Shown piece by piece: positions 35,894 through 44,682 of a stretch of 64,000 nt of DNA. The position numbers and the translations under genes were made by a program. Numbering within the stretch: position 1 is the stretch's first letter; each line of letters starts with the position of its first letter. The notes below the pieces were generated by a model. It saw only the letters and a program-made list of their open reading frames with translations, made no database searches and had not been told where the DNA came from. This DNA is from Spirosoma agri. Its GTDB lineage: Bacteria > Bacteroidota > Bacteroidia > Cytophagales > Spirosomataceae. The stretch is from NCBI RefSeq assembly GCF_010747415.1, contig NZ_JAAGNZ010000006.1, forward strand, positions 28,290 to 92,289, in the 5' to 3' direction.

Positions 35894-36205
35894 TTAAGCA
35901 GTCACCAGACGATCAATCCGAAACGACCGGATGTCCCCCGCTTCAAGGTCGAAATAGCGAATGACTAAAGGCTTATCAATGGCCGGGGCTGGCCGCTCCC
36001 CGATGGCTACGCGTCGGGTGCGGTCGTCTTTGATGTAGCTAAATTCGGTTGGGCCGGTTTGCATCTGACTTAGGAGCCGGACTGTAGCCCACGCTTGGGA
36101 CTGTGCGATTTTGAAGGGTAGTCGAGCGGCCCGTACTAGCTGCCACGCTAAGGTGGTGGCTTGCTGGCGAATCGTTAAGGTTACAGGAGAAGAAAGCGCG
36201 ATCAT
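35894..36205 (-). CDS. SH3 beta-barrel fold protein (DUF2693-like)
   Basis: A 103-residue protein matching the small SH3-like proteins common on Bacteroidota mobile elements: a helical part with AWQLVRAARLPFKIAQSQAWATVRLL, then strands FSYIKDDRTRRVAIG and a closing VIRYFDLEAGDIRSFRIDRL. The family has no known biochemical role. Same strand as its neighbours. Confidence 0.7.
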   Translation of the reverse strand: MIALSSPVTLTIRQQATTLAWQLVRAARLPFKIAQSQAWATVRLLSQMQTGPTEFSYIKDDRTRRVAIGERPAPAIDKPLVIRYFDLEAGDIRSFRIDRLVTA

Positions 36206-36271
36206 GGAATTGAGACGTAAAAGGGAATAGAGGAACCCAGACTTAGCCCGCTGGGTCGTCGGGCTAAGGGG

Positions 36272-36472
36272 TTAGTAGTAGTTTTCCAAAACCTGCTCTA
36301 CCATTTCCTGCTGCATCTGTTCGGTAATGGCTGAGAGGGGAATTTCAACGCCATTAAGCCGAACTTTCACGATTTCAACCTCTGGCCCATCACCGGGATA
36401 ATCGCGGGTTTGGGGTTCGCCGGGGGTGTATTTGAAATCAAAGTCGAAGGGTACTTCTTTTTCCAGTGTCAT
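36272..36472 (-). CDS. hypothetical small acidic protein
   Basis: A 66-residue acidic protein (EKEVPFDFDFKYTPGEPQTRDYPG... ending QVLENYY). No family recognised. Its ATG follows an AT-rich stretch (36473-36560) that may hold its promoter. It may be a regulator or inhibitor, but nothing shows this. Confidence 0.5.
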   Translation of the reverse strand: MTLEKEVPFDFDFKYTPGEPQTRDYPGDGPEVEIVKVRLNGVEIPLSAITEQMQQEMVEQVLENYY

Positions 36473-36563
36473 ACTCTTTAAGTGCTTGAATAACAGTATA
36501 AATATAGCTGAATATTACATAAAAACAAAGAGAATTATTAGTTTTTATGTAAATAAATTAGCC

Positions 36564-36587
36564 AAAAAAAGGGCCAATTAAAGCCCT
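36564..36587 (-). terminator. intrinsic terminator after the 36659-36964 gene
   Basis: Read leftward, a GGGC/GCCC-core hairpin (stem AGGGC with GCCCT, plus-strand 36570-36587) is followed by a run of seven T. It lies about 70 bases after the leftward gene's stop. Confidence 0.65.
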
Positions 36588-36658
36588 CTTTTCTTTTCCT
36601 TGAACGGGTGAATCAGCGATAAATACTGTTCTTTTTTTCCCCTTTCCAACCCGTTTAG

Positions 36659-36964
36659 CTACTGGCTTAATTGGTCTTTCCGCTCTAGGAATTCACCATA
36701 TTCGAGGGCAAAGAGCCGACAATTTGCCGAATATTTCTTCCGAAGCCTGCCCAGTTGCGCACTTATTTGAAACAGGTTTTTAACGACTAGTGGCTTCTGA
36801 TCAGTAAGAGCATTGACACGAACTTGTTCATCTTCCTGGGTAATAAAGAACTCGTCGCCATTGCTATCAACCAGGTAAACCACGTACGTAATCTCCAGCT
36901 CACTACCGTACTTCTCCTCACGCATTTTATCGGTACCTGTTGGGTCATAATTGGGCTGTGTCAT
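36659..36964 (-). CDS. hypothetical protein, paralogue of the 40466 gene
   Basis: A 101-residue protein with the core pattern TYVVYLVDSNGDEFFIT...LRKKYSANCRLFALEYGEFLERKDQL. The gene at 40466-40777 has the same layout (TYVINIEDGGGKEFYL...LRPKYPPVCRIYAVERVEFNDRRQL), so the two are paralogues flanking the GNAT/kinase/LytTR cassette. No function is known. A hairpin terminator follows it. Confidence 0.7.
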   Translation of the reverse strand: MTQPNYDPTGTDKMREEKYGSELEITYVVYLVDSNGDEFFITQEDEQVRVNALTDQKPLVVKNLFQISAQLGRLRKKYSANCRLFALEYGEFLERKDQLSQ

Positions 36965-37041
36965 GACTTCCCTTAATTGGTTTTAAGTTATTCCCTCAAC
37001 GCATGAAAGGAGGTTAAGAGGTTGCTTTTTTGAAGTACCTT

Positions 37042-37095
37042 GGACAAACAGGACAAAAGTGTGGACGAACGGGACATAAGTGTGGACGAACAGGG
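37042..37095 (+). repeat. tandem 21-bp direct repeats upstream of the LytTR cassette
   Basis: Two full 21-base units (37042-37062 and 37063-37083) and a partial third (37084-37095). Each starts GGACRAAC and ends AAGTGT. A 21-base spacing is two helical turns, as in direct-repeat sites bound by LytTR regulators. They lie 67 bases before the GNAT gene that heads an operon encoding a LytTR regulator, so an autoregulatory operator is likely. Confidence 0.65.
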
Positions 37096-37161
37096 TTTAC
37101 CTTTTTCGTCCTGGATCGTTATACTACTAGAAGAAATTTTTCAACTGTGAGTAAATCCAAT

Positions 37162-38220
37162 ATGCCTAATTCGCAACCTGAAGTAGAGATCTATCGAAAT
37201 GGGGAATTGATTATAACGGCTGGCAGAACAATAGATCCGGCGGCTATCGACCTGCTGAAGCGTACCATCTATGGGACAAAGGGAATTCGGTACCAACACA
37301 CCAATCAGGAAACCAAAATCCACGATTTAGCCAAACCCCTGTTTTTTCACTTACGGCAGGCTGGCCAGTTGATTGGAACATACTGCCTGGATGAACGAAC
37401 CCTGGATATGGGATCGGTTGAGACGACTGGTTTTTACGGCCGGTACCTGGCCGTTGATGAAGCTCATTCCGGAAATGGGTATGGTCGGCTGCTGAAACAA
37501 CAGGCCGTTGCTTATGTCGAGCAGCATACCTCCTCCCCTTTCCTATTTTATTCGTTTATCGAGGGTAAGAATGCCCGTTCTATTGCCATCTCCCAGAAAG
37601 AAGGGTTCCAATCCGTGGCCACGCTGAAAACTTATTTTTTCCGGCGTTACTCCCCTACCCAGGACAACCGATTTAGCCTCGCAACGGCCGCTGATTTACA
37701 ACAGATCCAAGCCCTGCTAAGGGGGTTTTATCAATCCTACCGGTTCAAAACGTTTGGCCAGATCGGCTACCAGCATCAATATTTTGTGCTAAAGGAGAAA
37801 GGCCAGATCGTGGCCGGCGTTCAGGCCAATCCCGTTACCTGGCGCTTCTACCAGATGCCTGGTGTAATGGGTTGGATATTAATGAACCTGGTGCCCCTCG
37901 TTTCAGCTTCCCGACGCTTTTTCAATCCGGCGCGCAATGAGTTTGCCGTACTGGAGGGATTCTTTTTTCAGCAAGGTCGGCCCGATCTTCTACCCGTTTT
38001 ATTAGAAAGTGTCCTGGCTCATTATGGCCTTCATTCAGCCATGTGTGAGATCGATCAGCTTGATCCACTGGTGGAGCTGCTACTGCACCCATCCATGGGC
38101 TCCTTAAGTGGCTTTGAAAAAGATGTCCAAACGCACGTCCTGGTTAAACCGATCGGCCTTCCTGAGCAGGTGTTTGACACAAAATCCCCCGTTTATGTTT
38201 CCTGCTTTGATTATGCCTAA
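37162..38220 (+). CDS. GNAT family N-acetyltransferase
   Basis: A 352-residue protein with an N-terminal GNAT domain (about 60-180): YGRYLAVDEAHSGNGYGRLLKQQA is the acetyl-CoA loop region, then KNARSIAISQKEGF. The C-terminal half is a second, more divergent domain. ATG 37162 is chosen; a longer frame from a TTG upstream would run through the tandem repeat region. It is 14 bases before the histidine kinase gene, so the three genes form an operon, unusual company for a GNAT. Confidence 0.82.
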   Translation: MPNSQPEVEIYRNGELIITAGRTIDPAAIDLLKRTIYGTKGIRYQHTNQETKIHDLAKPLFFHLRQAGQLIGTYCLDERTLDMGSVETTGFYGRYLAVDEAHSGNGYGRLLKQQAVAYVEQHTSSPFLFYSFIEGKNARSIAISQKEGFQSVATLKTYFFRRYSPTQDNRFSLATAADLQQIQALLRGFYQSYRFKTFGQIGYQHQYFVLKEKGQIVAGVQANPVTWRFYQMPGVMGWILMNLVPLVSASRRFFNPARNEFAVLEGFFFQQGRPDLLPVLLESVLAHYGLHSAMCEIDQLDPLVELLLHPSMGSLSGFEKDVQTHVLVKPIGLPEQVFDTKSPVYVSCFDYA

Positions 38221-38234
38221 ATCCACTGTGCTAG

Positions 38235-39680
38235 ATGAGAAATGAAGAAATTGGCCTCCAGGATTTATTGGAAAGCTCCCGGCAAAAGCTGACTAAACCC
38301 TTTGCCCGAACCCAGCGAACGCTGCTGGTGATGCTCAATGCCAGCTACATATTACTAACCCCGATTTTTCTGGTTATGGAAAAATTGGCGAATGGGCATT
38401 TTGTTCCCGCTCCTATTTTAGGCTACGTCTATGCAGGGGTTGGCCTGGCGAACCTGGCCTCTTTCTTTTATAACGGCCTACTACTGCTGGGAAAACAATC
38501 GATTGTTGTTTTTAATCGAAGACTATCGCTCTCCAATGACAAACAGTTGGATATCGTCCTTCGCTGGGCTAGTCTGATCTCCATCATGATCATGAGCATC
38601 TGTCATATGCTGGGGGTAGGCAATCCCAGTAGTGATGCCATCTTAACCGACTTTGCCCTGGCTCATTCGCTCATCGTCCTATCGGCCATGCTGTTGGGGC
38701 GTCAGGCCTCCATCGTTTGGTTTGTGCTTGTTGTGGGAATTCTGGTTTACGTTTCTTTTTTTCAGAATAGCTATTCCTACCGATTTAACTATTTGACACC
38801 AACTGAATCGGCCCGGTATGAGTCAGCCCTTGCCCAACATAAACCCTGGGCTTTGGCTCGTCAACAGGAATTAAAGGCGCATTCCCTGAACCCTCCGACC
38901 ATTTCCCGCTATTTCAATACCTGGTTGGTCTTTATTCTGATTGCCTTTTTTACGGCCTACTTCTTTATGAGTATCACCCTGGATGTGTTCAATGTCATTC
39001 CGACTGTGACGGAAGATATTAAGGAAGCGATCAATACCTCCAAGCGGCAGGAACTGGCCTTGGAACGGGAACGCAGCCAGGCCGAAGAACAGAAACTTCA
39101 ACAACGGGAACAAACACTTCAGGCAGAATTAAGAGCCTTGAAATCCCAGATAAACCCCCATTTCCTTTACAATACCCTGTATCATTTTTACATCAAAAGT
39201 TCGGAAGCGTTGCCCGAATTAGGAGAGGCCATTTTAAAGCTTTCGGCCATCATGCGCTATAGTATGCAGGATGATTTGAACCTGGTCAATCTGGATGGCG
39301 AAATAACCTACATGAACCATTTTATTGCCCTTCACCAGGAACGCTATAAAGCGAAGCTGTTCATCAACTTTACCGTCAAGGGAATGACGTCCGAAAAAAT
39401 GATTCCCTCGTTCATCTTCATTAACCTGGTGGAGAATGCGTTCAAACATGGAAAAATGAATGAGGCTGAACATCCCCTGATCATTCGAATCGAGACGACC
39501 GAAACCAGCATCAGTTTTTACTCCAGCAATTGGAAGAACCAAAAGAACCGGCCTGAGTCCAATAAGATTGGCCTGGCTAACCTTACCAGACGGCTGGATT
39601 TGACGTATGAGGGTCGCTATTCCTATACAGTTGACCAGGATGAAAATCAATACACTTGCCACTTAATTATTCAAACATAA
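38235..39680 (+). CDS. LytS/YehU-type sensor histidine kinase
   Basis: A 481-residue membrane kinase. It has about five or six hydrophobic segments between residues 25 and 260, a coiled coil (about 265-300, rich in Glu/Gln/Arg), then the His-kinase domain of the LytS class: LKSQINPHFLYNTLYHFY with the phospho-acceptor His near residue 309, and the N box NLVENAFKHG. It would phosphorylate the LytTR regulator encoded 19 bases downstream. The signal is unknown. Confidence 0.92.
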   Translation: MRNEEIGLQDLLESSRQKLTKPFARTQRTLLVMLNASYILLTPIFLVMEKLANGHFVPAPILGYVYAGVGLANLASFFYNGLLLLGKQSIVVFNRRLSLSNDKQLDIVLRWASLISIMIMSICHMLGVGNPSSDAILTDFALAHSLIVLSAMLLGRQASIVWFVLVVGILVYVSFFQNSYSYRFNYLTPTESARYESALAQHKPWALARQQELKAHSLNPPTISRYFNTWLVFILIAFFTAYFFMSITLDVFNVIPTVTEDIKEAINTSKRQELALERERSQAEEQKLQQREQTLQAELRALKSQINPHFLYNTLYHFYIKSSEALPELGEAILKLSAIMRYSMQDDLNLVNLDGEITYMNHFIALHQERYKAKLFINFTVKGMTSEKMIPSFIFINLVENAFKHGKMNEAEHPLIIRIETTETSISFYSSNWKNQKNRPESNKIGLANLTRRLDLTYEGRYSYTVDQDENQYTCHLIIQT

Positions 39681-39699
39681 CTAACTATCACACCTTTTT

Positions 39700-40419
39700 A
39701 TGGCTATTACCTGTATTGTCGTCGATGACGAAGAAATGGCAATCGAACACCTGCTCGGCTATATCGCGAAGGTGCCTTTTCTAAGACTTGAGGGTTCATT
39801 TACCGATCCAACTGAGGCACTTACGTTTCTGGAAAACAATTCGGTTGCCTTAGTCTTTCTAGATGTTGAAATGCCCAATTTTGCCATCGATGGTATAGAT
39901 TTCATGAAGATTATGGGTAGTAAGCAGCATTATATTCTCACAACCTCGTACCCGCAATATGCCCTGCCCAGCTACGATTATGATGTCGTTGACTTCCTTT
40001 GTAAGCCCTACCCTTTCGACCGGTTTTTAAAGGCTGTCAATAAGGTTCGCGCCATGACCGAAACCGCATCCGATGAACCTGATTCGGATGATCATGGCTT
40101 TGTCCGGATTGAAGGTAAACATCAACGTATCGACTTTACGGAAATACTCTGGATCGAGAGCGAGCGAAACTATGTGTCCATTTACACGCTTAATGATCGC
40201 ATTAATTTACACATTCCCATTAGCGAAATAGAAGAGGTTTTGCCCCCTAAACTGTTTGTTCGGGTTCATAAATCATACATCGTTGCCAAAAAGCGGATTG
40301 ATTTGATTGAGAAAGAGCAGCTGGGCATTAAGAAAGATAGTCAAACCAGGCTCATTCCCATTGGCGAGGCTTATCGGAAAACCCTGATGCAGGCAATATT
40401 CCCCATTAAGAAAAAATAA
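39700..40419 (+). CDS. LytTR family response regulator
   Basis: A 239-residue two-domain regulator. Receiver: acidic pair D9-D10, phospho-acceptor D55 in FLDVEMP, and K102 in FLCKPYPF. LytTR DNA-binding domain from about 135 (FVRIEGKHQRIDFTEILWIE, then SERNYVSIYT and LFVRVHKSYIVAKKRID). Paired with the kinase upstream. The tandem 21-bp repeats at 37042 are a probable binding site. A small hairpin terminator follows the stop. Confidence 0.93.
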   Translation: MAITCIVVDDEEMAIEHLLGYIAKVPFLRLEGSFTDPTEALTFLENNSVALVFLDVEMPNFAIDGIDFMKIMGSKQHYILTTSYPQYALPSYDYDVVDFLCKPYPFDRFLKAVNKVRAMTETASDEPDSDDHGFVRIEGKHQRIDFTEILWIESERNYVSIYTLNDRINLHIPISEIEEVLPPKLFVRVHKSYIVAKKRIDLIEKEQLGIKKDSQTRLIPIGEAYRKTLMQAIFPIKKK

Positions 40420-40441
40420 ACCCGCCTGATCAGGAGCGGGT
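40420..40441 (+). terminator. hairpin terminator between convergent genes
   Basis: ACCCGC (40420-40425) pairs with GCGGGT (40436-40441) around a self-complementary CTGATCAG centre, directly after the LytTR regulator stop and before the stop of the convergent 40466 gene. Confidence 0.6.
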
Positions 40442-40465
40442 CACGAATAATCGGTGGCGGAATGT

Positions 40466-40777
40466 TTATGACTGCGGCTTCTGAAGCAATTGCCGACGGT
40501 CATTAAATTCAACGCGTTCTACGGCATAAATCCGGCAGACCGGTGGATACTTAGGGCGCAACTGGTCCATTTTTTTTAGGGCCAGTTTGATGGCCTTAAA
40601 TTCCTGTGGTTCCTGCGTGTCATTGGAAGCCAAGCCAATTAATTTGCCATCCGGTGCCAGGTAAAATTCTTTGCCTCCGCCATCTTCAATATTGATCACA
40701 TACGTCATTTGATTGGTGACCGCCTGCTTTCCTGTTCGATCCGTCGCAAAACTAATCATTGTCGATTGGCTGATCAT
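40466..40777 (-). CDS. hypothetical protein, paralogue of the 36659 gene
   Basis: A 103-residue protein related to the 36659 gene product (see that entry for the shared pattern). It lies 4 bases after the toprim gene on the same strand, so it is in the leftward conjugation-linked operon. A second ATG six codons in (MISFATDRTG) is an alternative start. Function unknown. Confidence 0.7.
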   Translation of the reverse strand: MISQSTMISFATDRTGKQAVTNQMTYVINIEDGGGKEFYLAPDGKLIGLASNDTQEPQEFKAIKLALKKMDQLRPKYPPVCRIYAVERVEFNDRRQLLQKPQS

Positions 40778-40781
40778 ACAC

Positions 40782-42506
40782 CTATCGGGGTTTTAACCCT
40801 GATTTTTGCGTTGTAGACTTCTCCGGAACTTCATCACTTTTGACTTGCTGGCTCTGGCTCGTCTGTTTCTTTTCGGCCTGAACCAATTCATCCAGGGCTG
40901 GATTTTGCGTTGACTTAATACTAATGCCTTTCTCCAGAGTCAATTCAGCCAGTGGTTTAAGAAACCCGAAATCAGTCCGTTGAAAAAGAGTAAATGAGCC
41001 GGTAAAGCCTTCGGATTCAGCCTGATTTTTAAACTGGTTAAAAGAGCGGGCCATTTTAACGGCCGAATTCCCGTTCAACAGTTCCATCCCCGATTCATCC
41101 TTGATGACAAAGCCAAATTTCTCGCCAAGCTTGATTTCCCGGGTAAGCTCCAGGTTATAATCCTTGCTAAACGATTTACTGATTTCAATGCGATGATCAA
41201 GCCGGGTTAATTCCAGAAGACTTTTGCTGACGGCCGATAAAGGACCGACCGATTCCGGAATATTCAGGACGATCTGCCCCTGATTGTGTCCAACCGTTAT
41301 AAGCTGGCCATTCAATTCCTTTTTCCCCAGCGGATCTGCTTCAGGTGAAAACTGCGCCTGCACACTTTTATTATAGGCTTCAATTCGATCCAGCAATGCA
41401 TCCCGCATCGGTCGGTAAGTTTCCTGCTCGGGCAATAGATAACCCACTCGATTGATACCTGCCACGGTGGACGTTAATGGAAATTTGGTAGCGGTAAGCT
41501 GCTGAACGAATTGCAGATCAAACAGGTGGCCTTTTGAATCATTATCAAACGCCAGGTTGATTTTCCAATCTGGTGCTTTATCAAACGAAGAAATGTAGCG
41601 GGTGATGGTGTTAACCTGCTGAGCCGTCAGCTGGCCACCGGTCGAGAAATAAACAGCATTGAAGGCATCATCCCCCCGAACGCTTCGAAGCTGCTTATGG
41701 GAAAGAGCATCGATACCACTCTCCAGAATAAAGAAAAGAGTGGGATTAGGGGGTGGATTTGAAATAAATACACTGCTATACCGATCGCTACCCGGCGCGT
41801 GCAGCTTCACTTTTTCACTGCGCAATTCCAGCCCGGTTACTTCTGTCGACAATCCATTGTAGTAGGGGAAAGCCACGTTACTAAACGTAATGTATTTACG
41901 GTCTGGGTTCTCTTTGACCGTCAGGAAGCTTTCGGAATGTCCTTTTTGGGGATCGAAATAGGAGACCTGAGAGACGACTTTATTAACGAATTCAGGACTA
42001 TTGATCGTTTGAGGGGCAATTAGACGAGTAGTCAGGTAATTATTCGCTTCCAGGGGCCTGATATCGAAGATCTCTTTGGCAAAGGCCTGTTTGGGCTTGT
42101 CATCACTTAATTTAACCGCTGTCTGTCGGTTTCTGGTCACTTCTGATGGATCAACCCGCAGGTAATCGTAGAGTACGCCAGTCACGTTTTTGAATTCATG
42201 GTCCGCTGGCCGGTTGAACATGGAAAACACGGTGGTTAACCGGTTACGGATAAAATCAATAATGGTACCCGAATCGGTGAAATCGCCTGCGCGCTGGTAA
42301 ACCTGCTTGGCGGCATCCTGAGGATTTTTGATGATGATCGTATCCTTATACTGCGCATTTTCCAATACGGGTCGGCTCTTGCCTTTGTGTACCTGGGGCT
42401 CATAGCCATAATGCAGGGCTAACTCAATGATCGAAACGTTTGCCCGGAGTTCCTGAACCGGAATCAGATTGGGAAACTGTTCCCGGAGTTCATCAAACTT
42501 TGTCAT
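40782..42506 (-). CDS. toprim/primase-like protein of conjugative element
   Basis: A 574-residue protein. The N-terminal region (1-130) resembles the CHC2/DUF3991-type start of element-encoded primases but without a clear Cys zinc motif. The central toprim fold has the Glu in FILESGIDALSHKQL and the DxD-type motif in NLAFDNDSKGHLFD. The C-terminal 180 residues resemble DUF3945-type repeats, then a Gln/Lys/Ser-rich tail. It probably acts in priming or processing transferred DNA. It is 22 bases after the DUF3945-like gene. Confidence 0.75.
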   Translation of the reverse strand: MTKFDELREQFPNLIPVQELRANVSIIELALHYGYEPQVHKGKSRPVLENAQYKDTIIIKNPQDAAKQVYQRAGDFTDSGTIIDFIRNRLTTVFSMFNRPADHEFKNVTGVLYDYLRVDPSEVTRNRQTAVKLSDDKPKQAFAKEIFDIRPLEANNYLTTRLIAPQTINSPEFVNKVVSQVSYFDPQKGHSESFLTVKENPDRKYITFSNVAFPYYNGLSTEVTGLELRSEKVKLHAPGSDRYSSVFISNPPPNPTLFFILESGIDALSHKQLRSVRGDDAFNAVYFSTGGQLTAQQVNTITRYISSFDKAPDWKINLAFDNDSKGHLFDLQFVQQLTATKFPLTSTVAGINRVGYLLPEQETYRPMRDALLDRIEAYNKSVQAQFSPEADPLGKKELNGQLITVGHNQGQIVLNIPESVGPLSAVSKSLLELTRLDHRIEISKSFSKDYNLELTREIKLGEKFGFVIKDESGMELLNGNSAVKMARSFNQFKNQAESEGFTGSFTLFQRTDFGFLKPLAELTLEKGISIKSTQNPALDELVQAEKKQTSQSQQVKSDEVPEKSTTQKSGLKPR

Positions 42507-42528
42507 GTTGCGTGAATGGTGGAGGGGA

Positions 42529-43461
42529 TTAGTGAACCTTTACTTTGTTGCCCGATGGCTGCTGATCCTGCTTTCCCTCCAGTAATTTTTCAACCGTTTG
42601 CCGCTGGCTGTTACTCATGGTCGGTGCACCGATGGCCACTTCCTGACTGCGGGTTAGATCGGTCTTGGCTCCTTCATTATTTTGAGCCACCTGCTGCCGG
42701 TGTTGATTGTCCGGTTTAACGGCCAGGTCGAGCCGATTTATATCCGAAAACTGTAATTCCTGCCTGGCTGGAGAAATGCTGACCGTGGCATTAAAAGGCT
42801 CACCCTGCCGGTCGATCAGCCCACTCAGGCGAACTGGATGACCGCTAACCAGTTGCAGTTGCTGATCTTTGGTCAGATCGATGCCCATCAACTTCGTGGG
42901 TAGCTGTTCGGCTTTGACGCGCCATAACTCAATCGTATTGGTTTGTTCGTCGACGCGTAAGTAGGTAGGGACGAATGTGCCGTTTTCGGGAACCAGAAAC
43001 GGCCTTGGCAGAGCTCCATCCCGGTAAAGCTGCTGTTGTTCGGCGGGGCTTAACCGAACGCCCCCAATGCTTTCCGGAATCGTCAGGGCTTGCTGAAAAG
43101 GCGTTATACGAAGGTCAGGACCAGCCTCGGTCATAACTATACGTAAAGAGCCAAACATCTTTAAGTCCTGACTAAGATTAATTTCCAGGGGAACAGTCTG
43201 TCGACCCGAAAACAGGGCATCCTGAATGGCGGGAAGTTTAGCCAGTTGATCAGGTCCCCAGCCAATTTGCTTTAGCTTATTTTCAAGCTCTGCCCGGTAA
43301 GGCTCCAGCTCCCGGCGAAGGACGGCCGCCTGCTCTTCAGGGCTAAAAAAATTGTCAGACTGCGCATACTGCCAGGCGGCTTTACCCTGGAGCGAGGTTG
43401 GGGCGATGTTGTCCAAGCTATCGGCCTGCGTTCGGGCATAATTAGTGGCTGCTTGTTCCAT
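42529..43461 (-). CDS. DUF3945-like conjugative element protein
   Basis: A 310-residue protein read from the ATG at 43461. The central part has two DUF3945-like units (GVRLSPAEQQQLYRDGALPR with PTYLRVDEQTNTIELWRV; GIDLTKDQQLQLVSGHPVRL with FNATVSISPARQELQF). The C-terminus is Gln/Lys-rich. DUF3945 proteins are typical of Bacteroidota conjugative elements and of unknown function. First gene of the leftward toprim operon; it shares its upstream region with the divergent M23 peptidase gene. Confidence 0.75.
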   Translation of the reverse strand: MEQAATNYARTQADSLDNIAPTSLQGKAAWQYAQSDNFFSPEEQAAVLRRELEPYRAELENKLKQIGWGPDQLAKLPAIQDALFSGRQTVPLEINLSQDLKMFGSLRIVMTEAGPDLRITPFQQALTIPESIGGVRLSPAEQQQLYRDGALPRPFLVPENGTFVPTYLRVDEQTNTIELWRVKAEQLPTKLMGIDLTKDQQLQLVSGHPVRLSGLIDRQGEPFNATVSISPARQELQFSDINRLDLAVKPDNQHRQQVAQNNEGAKTDLTRSQEVAIGAPTMSNSQRQTVEKLLEGKQDQQPSGNKVKVH

Positions 43462-43564
43462 GAGCAAAATGTTTAGGGGTGAAAGCCGAAGTTTTGGTAA
43501 ATGTATAAAAATAAATTACGGTAAAAATAAAATCTGCAAATTTGTGATTCAATAGTTACATTAT

Positions 43565-44347
43565 ATGCAACTAGTTAAAATATTCTATGTTTGCTTGGGG
43601 GCCTTGCAATGCATAGGATGGCAGGTAAGTGTTGCTCAAACTAACCCGGTTAATTCGTTGATCGGTGTAGCGAGTCCTGATACGGCACAGACGTTAACCG
43701 TTGTCTATCCTGATTCAATGCTCAGAGTTTGGGATTCCCTCGAAGTCTCGATGCTGAGGGCAACCCAAACCTATCAGCAGCTAGACAGGCTGTTAACAAG
43801 CATTTCCACCCGATCCATGTATTTGGATTCGGTGCCGGCCGTCCTGCCGATTGAGGTACCGATCGAGCAGTTTCGAATTTCTTCTCCCTTTGGCATTCGT
43901 CAGCATCCGATTCACAAACAACTCCGTTTTCATGCCGGCGTCGATGTGAAGGCAGCCGCTGGAATGGTAGTCAAGGCTACGGCTCCCGGAATAGTAAGAC
44001 AGGTAGGATATGATTCCGGATTAGGCGTATTTATTCGCGTACAGCATGCCTTTGGCTTTGAAACGTCCTATGGTCACCTTTCGGGCTATTGCGTTCTCCC
44101 TGGCCAGATTGTGGCACGTAGTGAGCAGATTGGTAAGGTTGGGCGAACGGGCCTGGCAACCGGCCCTCATCTTCACTACGTCATAAAAAAAAACGGGTCC
44201 GTTATAGACCCGTTTCAATTCTGCTTTTTACTGCGCCGTCGGCTCTGGCTTTACAATGTGAGTAAAGAGGCTGCTTCGGGCAATTCCGTTTCAGATCCGG
44301 GAAGATCTTTATCGTCGAAGGGTTCGTATCCCAACTCACGTAATTGA
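43565..44347 (+). CDS. M23 family peptidase, exported
   Basis: A 260-residue LytM-type metallopeptidase. A signal peptide (hydrophobic residues 6-24) is followed by a helical region and the peptidase domain: first zinc ligands H123 and D127 in RFHAGVDVKA, H171 in YGHLSG, and H204 in GPHLHYVI. It would cut peptidoglycan, fitting local wall opening for the transfer apparatus. It is oddly placed: a lone rightward gene between leftward operons, with its last 97 bases overlapping the 3' end of the convergent XRE regulator gene. The residues after about 220 are not part of the peptidase fold. Confidence 0.87.
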   Translation: MQLVKIFYVCLGALQCIGWQVSVAQTNPVNSLIGVASPDTAQTLTVVYPDSMLRVWDSLEVSMLRATQTYQQLDRLLTSISTRSMYLDSVPAVLPIEVPIEQFRISSPFGIRQHPIHKQLRFHAGVDVKAAAGMVVKATAPGIVRQVGYDSGLGVFIRVQHAFGFETSYGHLSGYCVLPGQIVARSEQIGKVGRTGLATGPHLHYVIKKNGSVIDPFQFCFLLRRRLWLYNVSKEAASGNSVSDPGRSLSSKGSYPNSRN

Positions 44348-44682
44348 GTGGTTAGCTCATTATAACCCTTATTTAGCAGGCGGCTTAACTGGTGAATCTG
44401 ATCACTGATTTTCAACAGTTCCTTTCCCGATGAGAGCATCATTGGAATGCGGCTATTATCAGCCATCATGATCCAATCGAGATTGTAACCATGGCTGCGA
44501 TAAAATAGCAGCAGGTCTACCAGATTATGCGTGGTACCTAACAGTCCGGTTTCCAACCGGTACACTTTGTGCTTCTCCAGACCACACTTCTCGCCAACAT
44601 CCTGAGTAGTTAGTTTGGTACCCAGTCGTTCGCTCAGGTGTTTTCGCAGGTTGATCAACCGTTCGCCAATTACGTCCGCCAT
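44251..44682 (-). CDS. XRE-type helix-turn-helix regulator
   Basis: A 143-residue protein with an N-terminal helix-turn-helix (about 5-60: LTTQDVGEKCGLEKHKVYRLE) and a helical C-terminus. Its ATG overlaps the stop of the coupling protein gene by 1 base, so it belongs to the mobilisation operon and may regulate transfer. Its 3' end overlaps the M23 peptidase gene on the other strand by 97 bases. Confidence 0.8.
   Translation of the reverse strand: MADVIGERLINLRKHLSERLGTKLTTQDVGEKCGLEKHKVYRLETGLLGTTHNLVDLLLFYRSHGYNLDWIMMADNSRIPMMLSSGKELLKISDQIHQLSRLLNKGYNELTTQLRELGYEPFDDKDLPGSETELPEAASLLTL

Noticed and set aside
37042..37095. Tandem 21-base repeats considered as a CRISPR array
   Set aside because: Units are directly abutting without spacers and no cas gene is nearby; an operator fits better.
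37030..37161. N-terminal extension of the GNAT protein through the repeat region
   Set aside because: The added residues are just translated repeats (QTGQKCGRTGHKCGRTG) from a TTG start; the repeats look regulatory and the GNAT fold begins later.
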